This document shows positions 26,525 through 34,882 of a DNA stretch of 58,089 nt, one piece after another; within the stretch, counting starts at the first letter, position 1, and each line of letters begins with the position of its first letter. Under the pieces are notes generated by a model. That model was not told the origin of the DNA, ran no database searches, and saw nothing but the letters and a program-made list of their open reading frames with translations. A program made the translations under genes and the position numbers. The stretch is from NCBI GenBank assembly GCA_949289345.1, contig CASENS010000015.1, positions 1 through 58,089 of the forward strand. Direction: 5' to 3'. The DNA comes from an uncultured Bacteroides sp. Lineage in GTDB: Bacteria > Bacteroidota > Bacteroidia > Bacteroidales > Bacteroidaceae.

Positions 26525-27139
26525 CGGCATAATTCGCAAATGCGGGTACGCTTCCAATTCCTCAGCGGTGGTGACGCCATGTGTCACTCCCGCAAAATCC
26601 ACACCTGCCGCCAAGGCTGTCTCCGCATCTACCACACTGTCGCCAATGTAAAGCGTGTCCTTCGGCCGGACACCGATATGCTCCATGGCAAACAGCAATC
26701 CTTCTGGAGAAGGTTTGTGCGTTTTCACATCCTCACCGCCTACGATGATGTCAAACAGACGGGTAAGGTTTTCTTTATCCAGCAATTCACGGATGCGGTA
26801 GCGGTACTTGGTGGAGATAATCCCCAACTTCTTCCCCGCTTTCTTCAGTTCCGCCAGTACCGACGCCGTTTCTGGAAAAAGCGCCGTGTGGGCTGTCATG
26901 TACACATCGGCTTCCCGCACGTATGCTTTACGATACGCTTCCAAGATAGCAGGGTCTGACACGCCGGTCAGAATGGAGAACGACTCTTCCAAAGTTTTGC
27001 CGATGGTGCGCCTGATGTCATCATCCGACACATTTCTGTATCCATTCCCCTGCAGCACATGCTGAAAGCAAATCACAATACCCGCCGAAGAATTGGCCAG
27101 CGTATAATCAAAGTCGAATAAATAAGCGGTATAATTCAT
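26504..27139 (-). CDS. HAD-family phosphatase, Gph-like
   Basis: A 211-residue haloacid-dehalogenase hydrolase. The nucleophile motif D9-F-D11-Y-T is followed by an alpha-helical cap (residues about 15-80), motif II near GIIST, Lys in KTHKPSPEG and motif IV GDSVVDAETALAAG. This is the phosphoglycolate phosphatase/beta-phosphoglucomutase subgroup; the true substrate is unknown. Convergent with cutC. Confidence 0.88.
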   Translation of the reverse strand: MNYTAYLFDFDYTLANSSAGIVICFQHVLQGNGYRNVSDDDIRRTIGKTLEESFSILTGVSDPAILEAYRKAYVREADVYMTAHTALFPETASVLAELKKAGKKLGIISTKYRYRIRELLDKENLTRLFDIIVGGEDVKTHKPSPEGLLFAMEHIGVRPKDTLYIGDSVVDAETALAAGVDFAGVTHGVTTAEELEAYPHLRIMPSLSGLL

Positions 27140-27233
27140 TAATAGAAGAAATATATACTATTATATAAACGAAAATTCCGATCGCATACAAAACGTAACC
27201 CAATCAACGCACTTATGTATCACTTTCCCCCAA

Positions 27234-29042
27234 TCAGAAGAAACTCAAATCAATCAGCCCGAAGTCAGGGTCTTTCTCCGGTTGCCAGGTGCGCACATGG
27301 ATGACGGGCGTCTTCGGATTGTTCAAATCCACCATCAGGAACAAGTAACCCGTATCCCCATAGTTGGACGAGAAATAGTCCTGCCGAATCTGGATGCCGT
27401 ACACCTCACCTCCTACTCCGGACTTGCGTATCTGGTTGTCGGCAAAGCGCAGATTGATGTATTCGTTCTGACCGAAAATGTATCCCAACTTCTTCAGATA
27501 TTCTTCTTTGCTGTAGCGGGTGTACTTCACCACATCCTTATTCAGCGGCTGGCGTTCACCCACGCCCGACGACTTCAGCACCGAACCGGTGATAATCAGC
27601 GCATCGTCCGAAAAGATGCTTTGGATGTAGTCCAACCGTTTCAAGCCGTAAGCAGTCTTGTAACTCTCCAAGAAATTTATCAGCACCATGCGGGCCGTGT
27701 CCCCCCAGGCAGTCTGGTTCATGATGTCATCTACTGCCGGTTTGTTCAGACCGAAAGCCAGTTCGTCAATCTTCTTCTCCTTGTTCAAGCGGAACACCAC
27801 ATCCTCCACAAACACACGGTTGTTGTTCCGGAACTTGAAGCTCATCGGCAGGCTGCGGCAAGTGATGTCCCCGTTGTACGCAAGGAATTTGTACTCCGGC
27901 TGACGGATAATCCTGGCGTTGCCATACTGGAGCAAGCGTCTGAACATGTCGTACCCCTGCTCGGTGCAGTAAGGTTTCAGGCTTTCGTAGTCTTTGCCAC
28001 GGATGGCAGCCTCCACCTTTTGCATCAGTTGGCGGCACGTGTCAGCCTGTTGCCCCGCCAAGAACCGCATGCCGTTGTGCGTTTCCGCCTCTTGCACCGT
28101 AGCGGTCAGCGAATCCGCCTTGGCACGCACCTCTTTCAAGTCAAGGGTCAGATACGAATTGCGCATGGCTACAGGCGTCACGTTCTCCATTACTTCCGCC
28201 AGTTCCTTGTCGATGGTAGCCTGTCCCTCGAACATGTATTCCGTCTTCATGGAAAGCTTGTCCAGCCGGGCTGCTCCGGGCAGTTCTATCACACCCGTAC
28301 CGTCCTTGGCGGAATAGATGTTGGACCAGTCGCGCCCGTCGAAGAACGAATAGTCGTAGTTGCGGGCAGGCTCTCCCTTGTAGCGCACGTTCAGAACAAT
28401 GCTTTGCAGGTTGTCCGCCTGCTCCACACTTGCTACGGACAGTTCGATGTTGGCAAAGATGGCATTCATCTGCTTGGGTATCCAGCTCACCAACAACTGT
28501 TCCTTCCCTTGCTCGTCTTTCCGCGTCAAGTAGTTGCCGTCCGGATAGCTTTGCAGCAGCATGTATGCCCAGTAGTAGTAACGGAGCGCGTCCGCCACCT
28601 GGGCGTTCTTCTCCAGCTTCACCGCTTCGGTCACAAAGTCCAGCAATTTGTTCTTGCGTCCTTCAAAAATCTTCCGTATCTCCGCCACCTTGATGTAACG
28701 CATCACTTCCGCATCCGGTTCGTTCTGCATCACGATGCGGTGCGTGTTGTTCAGCGTAGCGCTGGAGTATGTATGGATGACAGACTTCACCCGTTCATTA
28801 CTTACGATGGTGTCTCCATTGTTCTCTTCCTCAATCAGTTGCTCGAAGCGGGAAGAAATGTTGGTCGATATCTGGCTGACCAATGCCGCCAGCGCATTAT
28901 CATCTGCCTGCTTCAACGTCGCACCATTACCCGTTCCCCACAGATAAGCCGGGTTCTTCTGTATCTCGGCCACCGACTGGGCTTGCGACAATGCAGGAAG
29001 CACGATTGCCATCAGTAACAAAAGTTGTTTGAGTTGTTTCAT
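27234..29042 (-). CDS. Exported protein with LPP20-like domain
   Basis: A 602-residue secreted or periplasmic protein with a signal peptide (cleavage near SQAQS, about residue 22). The first 130 residues resemble the LPP20 lipoprotein fold: AYLWGTGNGATLKQADDNALAALVSQIS in short blocks, then a long helix and RYIKVAEIRKIFEGRK. A helical TPR-like middle (VADALRYYYWAYMLLQ) and a mixed beta C-terminus follow. Third gene of the 31.5-29.0 kb operon (9 bp after the Fn3-like gene). It was probably co-opted in a surface assembly with the two upstream products; function unknown. Confidence 0.75.
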   Translation of the reverse strand: MKQLKQLLLLMAIVLPALSQAQSVAEIQKNPAYLWGTGNGATLKQADDNALAALVSQISTNISSRFEQLIEEENNGDTIVSNERVKSVIHTYSSATLNNTHRIVMQNEPDAEVMRYIKVAEIRKIFEGRKNKLLDFVTEAVKLEKNAQVADALRYYYWAYMLLQSYPDGNYLTRKDEQGKEQLLVSWIPKQMNAIFANIELSVASVEQADNLQSIVLNVRYKGEPARNYDYSFFDGRDWSNIYSAKDGTGVIELPGAARLDKLSMKTEYMFEGQATIDKELAEVMENVTPVAMRNSYLTLDLKEVRAKADSLTATVQEAETHNGMRFLAGQQADTCRQLMQKVEAAIRGKDYESLKPYCTEQGYDMFRRLLQYGNARIIRQPEYKFLAYNGDITCRSLPMSFKFRNNNRVFVEDVVFRLNKEKKIDELAFGLNKPAVDDIMNQTAWGDTARMVLINFLESYKTAYGLKRLDYIQSIFSDDALIITGSVLKSSGVGERQPLNKDVVKYTRYSKEEYLKKLGYIFGQNEYINLRFADNQIRKSGVGGEVYGIQIRQDYFSSNYGDTGYLFLMVDLNNPKTPVIHVRTWQPEKDPDFGLIDLSFF

Positions 29043-29051
29043 ATACCTATT

Positions 29052-31508
29052 TTATTGTCTGTTATCACTTCCTATTTCGTTCTCGGTAGTGCCGGGTTCG
29101 CCGTTGACGGTACCGATATTGGTATTAGAATAATATGTAAAAGTCTCCGATAAAGAGCCTCTCAAATCAGAACAAATACCACCGGCATAATTCCCAGAAT
29201 TTACATTACCTCTATTCTCACAATTTATTATTGAGCAAGGAGCCGTTGCATAACAAACAATACCACCGGCACCATAAGAAGCATTATGATAAGAAGTCAC
29301 ATCACCCTCATTAATACAACCATTTACCATAGAGCTACTTTCATGGAACTGTACTATACCACCAGCAGCAGCAGTCGCAGACAGTTCCCCTTGATTAACA
29401 CAACTTTTTATTATCGAATAATTTCTATATACAACACCACCAACCATATTGCCATACAAATGCCCATGATTGGTACAGCCTTCTACAACACCCGTATTAT
29501 TTAATACTATCCCACCTATGTCTGATGTATTGGAAGCATTGATATTTATATAATTGTGACAATTTATTATCCTTCCCCCATTTTCTCTCACAAAGGTTGT
29601 TATATATTCGTTTGCTTTTGTAGACTCATAGGAACCACTAAGTGTCAAATATTGTACTACGCCTATATTGGCTCCAAAGAACGCAACACCATCTGTAAAA
29701 TTCCACTGATTATAATGAATCTTATACCCATTCCCGTCAAACACCTCATCCGCATCAATCTGATTAATCGGCGTCCAACTTCCTATCGAACTCATGTCAA
29801 TATCCGCAAACAGATTGATGACATTCTCCGAATTGATGAAAGCGGAAATGTCTTCCCCGTTGTTCTTCGCATCCCGGAACGCCACCAGTTCATCCGCATT
29901 ATAGATGCCCGGCACACGATCCTGCGTAACAAAGGAGAGCACTTCGCCGTAGGACATACCGATTTCATTCGCCGCATACGCGCAAACGTAATACGTAGTG
30001 GAAGAGCGCAGGCCTGTGACATCGAACGTAAACGTATTCTCCTCCGTATCCACAGCCTGCCACGTACCACCATGAGCCACCGGGTCAGAGTCCGTGCCCC
30101 ATACAAAACCCCTCTCGGTAACAGGCGTATTTCCATCCGCCGTAATGGCGCCCCGGAAGGTTGCCGTCAGCGAGCCTATGTTGGCCACCTCAGTGGTCTC
30201 CACCTCCGGCACGGTACGGTTGTCCGCCGTGGTAAAGGTGGTGACTTCGCCTACGCTAGTTCCTTTGTTGTTTGTGGCATACGCGCGTATATAATAAGTG
30301 GTGTGGGAAGCTAACCCCTCAATGGTTGCCGTTATGCTATCCGTTTCCACATTAGTAGCGATGACCTGCGTGTCGCCAATTCCCGGATTTTCGTTGGAAG
30401 CACTGTAGTAGAAACCTTTCTGCGTAATGTCCAGTCCGCCATGTGACACAATCTTGGCTCCTGCTATCACCGACGTAAACTGAACGTCCGTAACAGTCAT
30501 CTCGCCTACCACCGGAGCGGAGGAGGTAGTTGCAAACACCTTGGTATCGCCATAGCCCGTACCTTGGCTATTCACGGCATAGGCGCGGATGTAGTAAGTG
30601 GCGTCCGCGTTGAGATTGCCAATGTCCCAACTGAAGGATTCATTTCCCAATTGGTCTTTGACTGATTGGCTGAAGTGGGAAGTAGTGGGCTGGGCAGTCT
30701 CCGTACTCCAGCAGAAACCGATGTCTGTCAAAGCTGACTTACCGGCATCAACGACCGAAGCCTGCACCAAGACGCTGACCACCGTAGAGTCAAGCGGCGT
30801 AATGGCGGACACCACAGGCACCGTAGCCTCATCGGTCATGACATGCAGGATGTCGCTGTAACCGGCTCCCGTACCGTTCGAAGCATAGGCGCAAACAACA
30901 TATTCCGTACTGGGTTTCAAACTGGTAATGGTATCGGCAAGCAAGCCGTCCACTACAGAGGCGGTAGTGAGCGAACCTTGAAGATACAAATCTTCGTCGT
31001 TATCGGTCGCTTCCATATAGCGGAAGCCGCAAAGACCCAAAGCGCTGCCACCCTCGTCCGTCACAGTGGCCCGTACAATCAGGCTTTTCTCGTCGTGAGA
31101 GACTATCTCCATGCCCTCCATTACCGGCGGCTGACTGGCACGGGTAGTGAAACTCTCGACATCGCCACGTACCACGCTGTACCCGCTGTTGGCATACGCA
31201 CAATAGTAATACGTGCGACCCGGCTCCAGGTTATCGGCGGCAAGCGTAAAGGACGCATAATTTCCCGACGGCGCGTGTATCTCGGTAGCCGCCTCCATCG
31301 ACTCATTCTCCGCAACCAGAATACCACCGCTCTGAACCACGGAATTAATGTTCTGCCTGACTGTTCCGCTCAGCGTGGCCGACGTATAAGTAATGTCCGT
31401 CGCCTCGCCGGTATTCACTTCCGGCGCATAGTTCAACGGGTCAATATCTTGCAAACAAGCCGCCAGCACCACCCCCAATAGCCCGCACAAATAAATCAGT
31501 TTCTTCAT
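29052..31508 (-). CDS. Fn3-like/beta-helix surface lipoprotein
   Basis: An 818-residue lipoprotein (LAAC, Cys18). Five similar beta-sandwich repeats of about 95-100 residues fill roughly 30-535; each ends in a TYYxRAYAxNxxGxxYGxxxxFxT-like strand pair. The remainder (about 555-800) is a GLUG-like right-handed beta-helix with repeated GGI/GCxNxG turns (VVEGCTNHGHLYG, IIKSCVNQGELS, MVNGCINEGDVT). The DNA changes visibly at about 29.75 kb: the beta-helix end is far more AT-rich than the repeat part. Likely an adhesin or host-facing scaffold. Gene order and 33-bp gap place it after the PEGA protein in one operon. Confidence 0.8.
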   Translation of the reverse strand: MKKLIYLCGLLGVVLAACLQDIDPLNYAPEVNTGEATDITYTSATLSGTVRQNINSVVQSGGILVAENESMEAATEIHAPSGNYASFTLAADNLEPGRTYYYCAYANSGYSVVRGDVESFTTRASQPPVMEGMEIVSHDEKSLIVRATVTDEGGSALGLCGFRYMEATDNDEDLYLQGSLTTASVVDGLLADTITSLKPSTEYVVCAYASNGTGAGYSDILHVMTDEATVPVVSAITPLDSTVVSVLVQASVVDAGKSALTDIGFCWSTETAQPTTSHFSQSVKDQLGNESFSWDIGNLNADATYYIRAYAVNSQGTGYGDTKVFATTSSAPVVGEMTVTDVQFTSVIAGAKIVSHGGLDITQKGFYYSASNENPGIGDTQVIATNVETDSITATIEGLASHTTYYIRAYATNNKGTSVGEVTTFTTADNRTVPEVETTEVANIGSLTATFRGAITADGNTPVTERGFVWGTDSDPVAHGGTWQAVDTEENTFTFDVTGLRSSTTYYVCAYAANEIGMSYGEVLSFVTQDRVPGIYNADELVAFRDAKNNGEDISAFINSENVINLFADIDMSSIGSWTPINQIDADEVFDGNGYKIHYNQWNFTDGVAFFGANIGVVQYLTLSGSYESTKANEYITTFVRENGGRIINCHNYININASNTSDIGGIVLNNTGVVEGCTNHGHLYGNMVGGVVYRNYSIIKSCVNQGELSATAAAGGIVQFHESSSMVNGCINEGDVTSYHNASYGAGGIVCYATAPCSIINCENRGNVNSGNYAGGICSDLRGSLSETFTYYSNTNIGTVNGEPGTTENEIGSDNRQ

Positions 31509-31541
31509 TATCTTCTTGTTTATAAACTCCCTTACTCCTCT

Positions 31542-32885
31542 TTAGAAAAACACACCGATGCCCACACTCGGCTCCAGACACTTGAAACTGATGGTCTGGC
31601 ATCCCAACGACAAGGCAAAACGGCCGAAACGCCCGATGAGACCAAGTTCGGCTGCCACGCCTTCGGCTGAGGCATCGGCATTCTTCACCATCTCGTCCGC
31701 AATGGTTTCCCACGCCAAAGTTTTGGAACCGTATCCGGCACCCACGTAGCCATACAGCGGCTTTGCCAAACGGAACAGATAACCCGCCGTAACAGACATA
31801 CGTGCCCGATGTTTTACACCTTCTTTATAGAAAGGTGTGCCCTGTTCGTCAGTCAAAGCTCCGGTCTCGTCGCACTCCAAGTCGGCAGACACCGAGCCGA
31901 AATCGCTCCGAAAGCGAACGTAACCACCGTGCGTACCCGCAATGCCCACCATGGCTCCGTAGGACAACTGTCCGGGCTGATAGGCGCCTTCGAGCATCAC
32001 CAGCACATCAAGCGGCTTCTTAGGCTTGACTGTAGACACCATTTGGAACGTATGGCTGGTAGCCTTGCCCGGCAACAGCGTCAGCAACGTGTCCTGCGGA
32101 AAGAATTGTTTTTTCTTCACCTCCACCCGATAATCGCGCAAGGGCATACGGTCACTACGGTAAGGCGTTTTCCCCACCAACTCGTTGTCTACGTACACCT
32201 CGGCATCCTGTTCGGGCAGGGAAAATATCTCCAAGTAACCGAAACGGGGAATCAGACTGACACTCAGCATCACCTGCTTATCCTCCAACTCGATGACGCC
32301 CGACTCCGACGCATACATGGGCGCCTCCACCCGATAGGTGTGCGTGCCTTTCTTCATAGTCGCCGTGAACAAACCGTTCTCAACCGGCATTTTTTCCTCG
32401 TCGATGTAAATGTCTGCCGTTGCAGGTTCGGGACGCATCACAAGCAACTGCATGTTGGCGTCTGCCGAAGCCGTTTCCTCGCCCTCACCCGCACCAAGCA
32501 CCAATTCGTACACAGTGGCGGACTCGATGATATCAGGATAGAAATAGTTGCGCAACACACCGTAACGGGGATGCATGATGGAGATGCGCCGTGCGCCACG
32601 AGGAATATAGAGCCATATCTCTCCTGTCTTGTTCTTACGGGAAACGACGCCTAAGGCATCCGGCTCGAACATGAAATCCATATCAGTAGTAACGATGCGC
32701 AACAGAGCGCACACTTCTCCGTTTTGGTCACGCTCCGGCGCAGTGACACGGGCTGTGATGTCCGTCTCCATGCGTTGGAAAGAAGTAACGTGAATGCCGT
32801 TCTGCGCCATCAAGCCGGAAGCGGTCCATAGTAAGCACCCCAGCAGCCCGACAAACCGCAAGAGCAACGTAATTTTGTCAAACAT
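31542..32885 (-). CDS. Exported PEGA-domain protein with C-terminal barrel-like region
   Basis: A 447-residue protein with a signal peptide (to about AQNG, residue 29). The N-terminal beta-rich part carries VTSFQRMETDITARV. PEGA-type repeats occupy about 150-270: PEPATADIYIDEEKMPVENG, then YLEIFSLPEQDAEVYVDNELVGKTPY. The last 150 residues resemble an outer membrane barrel (GYVGAGYGSKTLAWE, ending VGIGVFF). It opens the three-gene operon. PEGA domains usually sit in surface-layer or envelope proteins, so it may be the membrane base for the Fn3-like lipoprotein. Function inferred only. Confidence 0.78.
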   Translation of the reverse strand: MFDKITLLLRFVGLLGCLLWTASGLMAQNGIHVTSFQRMETDITARVTAPERDQNGEVCALLRIVTTDMDFMFEPDALGVVSRKNKTGEIWLYIPRGARRISIMHPRYGVLRNYFYPDIIESATVYELVLGAGEGEETASADANMQLLVMRPEPATADIYIDEEKMPVENGLFTATMKKGTHTYRVEAPMYASESGVIELEDKQVMLSVSLIPRFGYLEIFSLPEQDAEVYVDNELVGKTPYRSDRMPLRDYRVEVKKKQFFPQDTLLTLLPGKATSHTFQMVSTVKPKKPLDVLVMLEGAYQPGQLSYGAMVGIAGTHGGYVRFRSDFGSVSADLECDETGALTDEQGTPFYKEGVKHRARMSVTAGYLFRLAKPLYGYVGAGYGSKTLAWETIADEMVKNADASAEGVAAELGLIGRFGRFALSLGCQTISFKCLEPSVGIGVFF

Positions 32886-32958
32886 AGTATATATAAAGTA
32901 TCAGTTCTGAAGTTCTTCAATTCTAGAGTCTTTGCAGGAGCTGTAGAAACACAAAGCG

Positions 32959-32966
32959 CAAAATTA
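32959..32966 (-). promoter_or_regulatory. -7 box for the PEGA/Fn3/LPP20 operon
   Basis: On the minus strand TAATTTTG matches TAnnTTTG with about 73 bases to the PEGA ATG. The stretch 32886-33434 is gene-free and also holds short direct repeats near 33110-33240. Confidence 0.45.
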
Positions 32967-33109
32967 CAACAAAATTCACATCAAGCCGCATTTTATCAAG
33001 AAAAAATGAAAAAGAACAGTTTTCCAAACGACCAAAAACATCCCCAACGCATGCCGTATCCTCTATATGAAATGATAGAGGCAAAAAGCGACTACAAAGT
33101 ATCCAAGGA

Positions 33110-33237
33110 TAAAAGGCGAAGTAACGTTGGTTAAAAGGCGGAGTAAGCAATGATACCGGGGCAGGTAACCAATGACAGTCAAGCCGCAGACATAAGTTAT
33201 GACTATGCCGCCGCCATAAGTTTATAGCCACGCCAAT
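33110..33237. repeat. Short degenerate direct repeats
   Basis: TAAAAGGCGAAGTAAC (33110-33125) recurs at 33132-33147 as TAAAAGGCGGAGTAAG. Further on, CATAAGTTATGACTATGCC (33191) recurs at 33215 as CATAAGTTTATAGCCACGCC. The spacings are 22 and 24 bp. No function is evident; it may be decayed repetitive DNA. Confidence 0.4.
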
Positions 33238-33395
33238 CATTCACAACCGAATTTCCGGGCAGATATAATCATAGTGTGTTTTGGAATAAAAGCAGTATGA
33301 TTTTTATCTGACAAAGCCAAAGGCGGATATCGAGAATGAACCGCTTTGTTTTTGTTAATAATGGCAAAATATATTCCTGACACAAATAACTTACG

Positions 33396-33403
33396 TATCT
33401 TTG
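33396..33403 (+). promoter_or_regulatory. -7 box for the DUF4831 gene
   Basis: TATCTTTG matches TAnnTTTG, 31 bp before ATG 33435. It overlaps most of the region upstream of the longer in-frame ATG at 33405, favouring the later start. Confidence 0.5.
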
Positions 33404-33434
33404 TTTGTCAATACATCAACCAACATCAGAACGC

Positions 33435-34514
33435 ATGAAGAAAAACATCTTTCTTTTATCCGCCGCACTCTGCGCCGGCATGTGCGCCCACGCACAAACG
33501 GAAGTCACCATAGGCGTGATGCAAGGCAAGGACTACGGGGTGACATACATGTTGCCACAAACGGAGATTGAAATCGTGGTACATGCCAGCCGGCACACCT
33601 ACACACCGGGAGAGTTCTGCCGCTATGCGGAACGTTACCTGCGGCTGCAGAACGTGTCGGACACGCCGAAAGAGTACTGGACATTGGACAACGTGGAAAC
33701 ACGGACAATCGGCGTTCCGGACAAAAACAACGTATTTTTTGTGAAACTAAAAGACAAGACTGTAGCTCCGCTCATGGAACTGACGGAAGACGGCATTGTA
33801 CGCTCCATCAACATGCCGTTCAGCGGAGTCAAAGCCTCGCAGGAGCCGGCAAAAGACAACACATCACGGTCCAAGCAGAATGTAGACCCGCGCAACTTCA
33901 TGACCGAGGAAATACTGATGGCAAGTTCGCGCGCAAAGATGGCGGAACTGACAGCCAAGGAAATTTTCAATATCCGGGAAAGCAAAAACGCCTTGATACG
34001 CGGCGAAGCAGACAACATGCCTACCGACGGCGCACAACTGAAACTGATGCTGGACAACCTGAACCTGCAGGAAGAAGCCATGACCGCCTTGTTTACCGGA
34101 AAGGAAGAACAATACAGCCAGACATTCACCATAAGACTGACGCCCAAGGAAATGAAAGACGAAGTGGCTTTCCGCTTCTCACAAAAACTGGGTCCACTCG
34201 ATAAGGATGATTTAGCAGGCACACCCATCTACATCAGCGTCATTAACTTAAAGACTCCCACCCTCGCACCGGCAGAGGAAGAGAAAGGCAAAGAAAAGGA
34301 AAAGCTGGAAGGAGTGGCATACAATGTACCGGGAAGAGCGCGGGTATCGGTAACATACGACAACCAGGCGTTGTTTGAAGGAGAAATGCCTGTCACCCAA
34401 TTCGGAACACAAGAATATCTGGCTCCTGTACTGTTCAATAAAAAAGCCACGACCAAAGTGCTGTTCGACACGACAACAGGCGGCCTGATAAAGATTGACC
34501 GGGAAGAAAACTAA
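33435..34514 (+). CDS. DUF4831-family exported protein
   Basis: About 359 residues from MKKNIFLLSAALCAGMCAHAQ, a clean signal peptide; the longer frame adds ten residues that would spoil it. The mature part begins TEVTIGVMQGKDYGVTYMLPQTEIEI, the pattern I associate with the Bacteroidales DUF4831 family: beta-rich N-terminus, helical middle (EEILMASSRAKMAELTAKEIFNIRE), beta C-terminus. Function unknown; periplasmic or outer membrane-associated. Its stop overlaps the convergent PqqD-like gene by 4 bp. Confidence 0.85.
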   Translation: MKKNIFLLSAALCAGMCAHAQTEVTIGVMQGKDYGVTYMLPQTEIEIVVHASRHTYTPGEFCRYAERYLRLQNVSDTPKEYWTLDNVETRTIGVPDKNNVFFVKLKDKTVAPLMELTEDGIVRSINMPFSGVKASQEPAKDNTSRSKQNVDPRNFMTEEILMASSRAKMAELTAKEIFNIRESKNALIRGEADNMPTDGAQLKLMLDNLNLQEEAMTALFTGKEEQYSQTFTIRLTPKEMKDEVAFRFSQKLGPLDKDDLAGTPIYISVINLKTPTLAPAEEEKGKEKEKLEGVAYNVPGRARVSVTYDNQALFEGEMPVTQFGTQEYLAPVLFNKKATTKVLFDTTTGGLIKIDREEN

Positions 34515-34882
34515 CCGCCCGATTGACGAACCAACAAACGTATAAATCCGTCCCTTTGCAACTGAACCAAATAGGCAGTGACACGGGACGGATAATTTGT
34601 TTCTCCTTGAAAATGGGCGTCCAGCAAGTTCACGATTTCCCGCACCGTACGTTGCCCGTCAATCAAATTCCAAACAGCCGTTCCATGCTCCTCCAATCGA
34701 ACGCGCGCCAAAAGAGGGAATGACTTGGGAAGCAAACGGCTCCATACAGACATACGTTTAAACCGTGGAAAGACGAGCACCGCGCATCCGTCTTCCCACT
34801 CGGTTTCCACTTGCCTGCCACGGACAGGAATGGCATCCAGCAAATTAGCTTTCTTTTTTGATATTGGCGTCTTCCAGCCCAT
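34511..34882 (-). CDS. PqqD-like protein (possible RRE fold)
   Basis: About 123 residues from MGWKTPISKKK; longer in-frame starts exist up to 34903. The core is PqqD-like: a beta-rich N-terminus (IPVRGRQVETEW...VLVFPRFK), then LEEHGTAVWNLIDGQRTVREIVNLL and a last helix VTAYLVQLQRDGFIRLL. PqqD and RRE domains bind leader peptides for radical SAM peptide-modifying enzymes. No such enzyme or precursor peptide is in this window. It overlaps the MFS gene end by 38 bp, so the two are co-transcribed. Confidence 0.75.
   Translation of the reverse strand: MGWKTPISKKKANLLDAIPVRGRQVETEWEDGCAVLVFPRFKRMSVWSRLLPKSFPLLARVRLEEHGTAVWNLIDGQRTVREIVNLLDAHFQGETNYPSRVTAYLVQLQRDGFIRLLVRQSGG

Noticed and set aside
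27282-29018. A 578-codon open frame on the plus strand opposite the LPP20-like gene
   Set aside because: It is antisense to a gene with a signal peptide and domain-like sequence; the product is His/Val/Arg/Gln-rich as expected of a shadow, and it lacks any motif.
31809-32654. A 281-codon plus-strand frame opposite the PEGA-domain gene
   Set aside because: Antisense shadow, rich in His and Arg with no start context. The minus-strand gene has a signal peptide and PEGA repeats.
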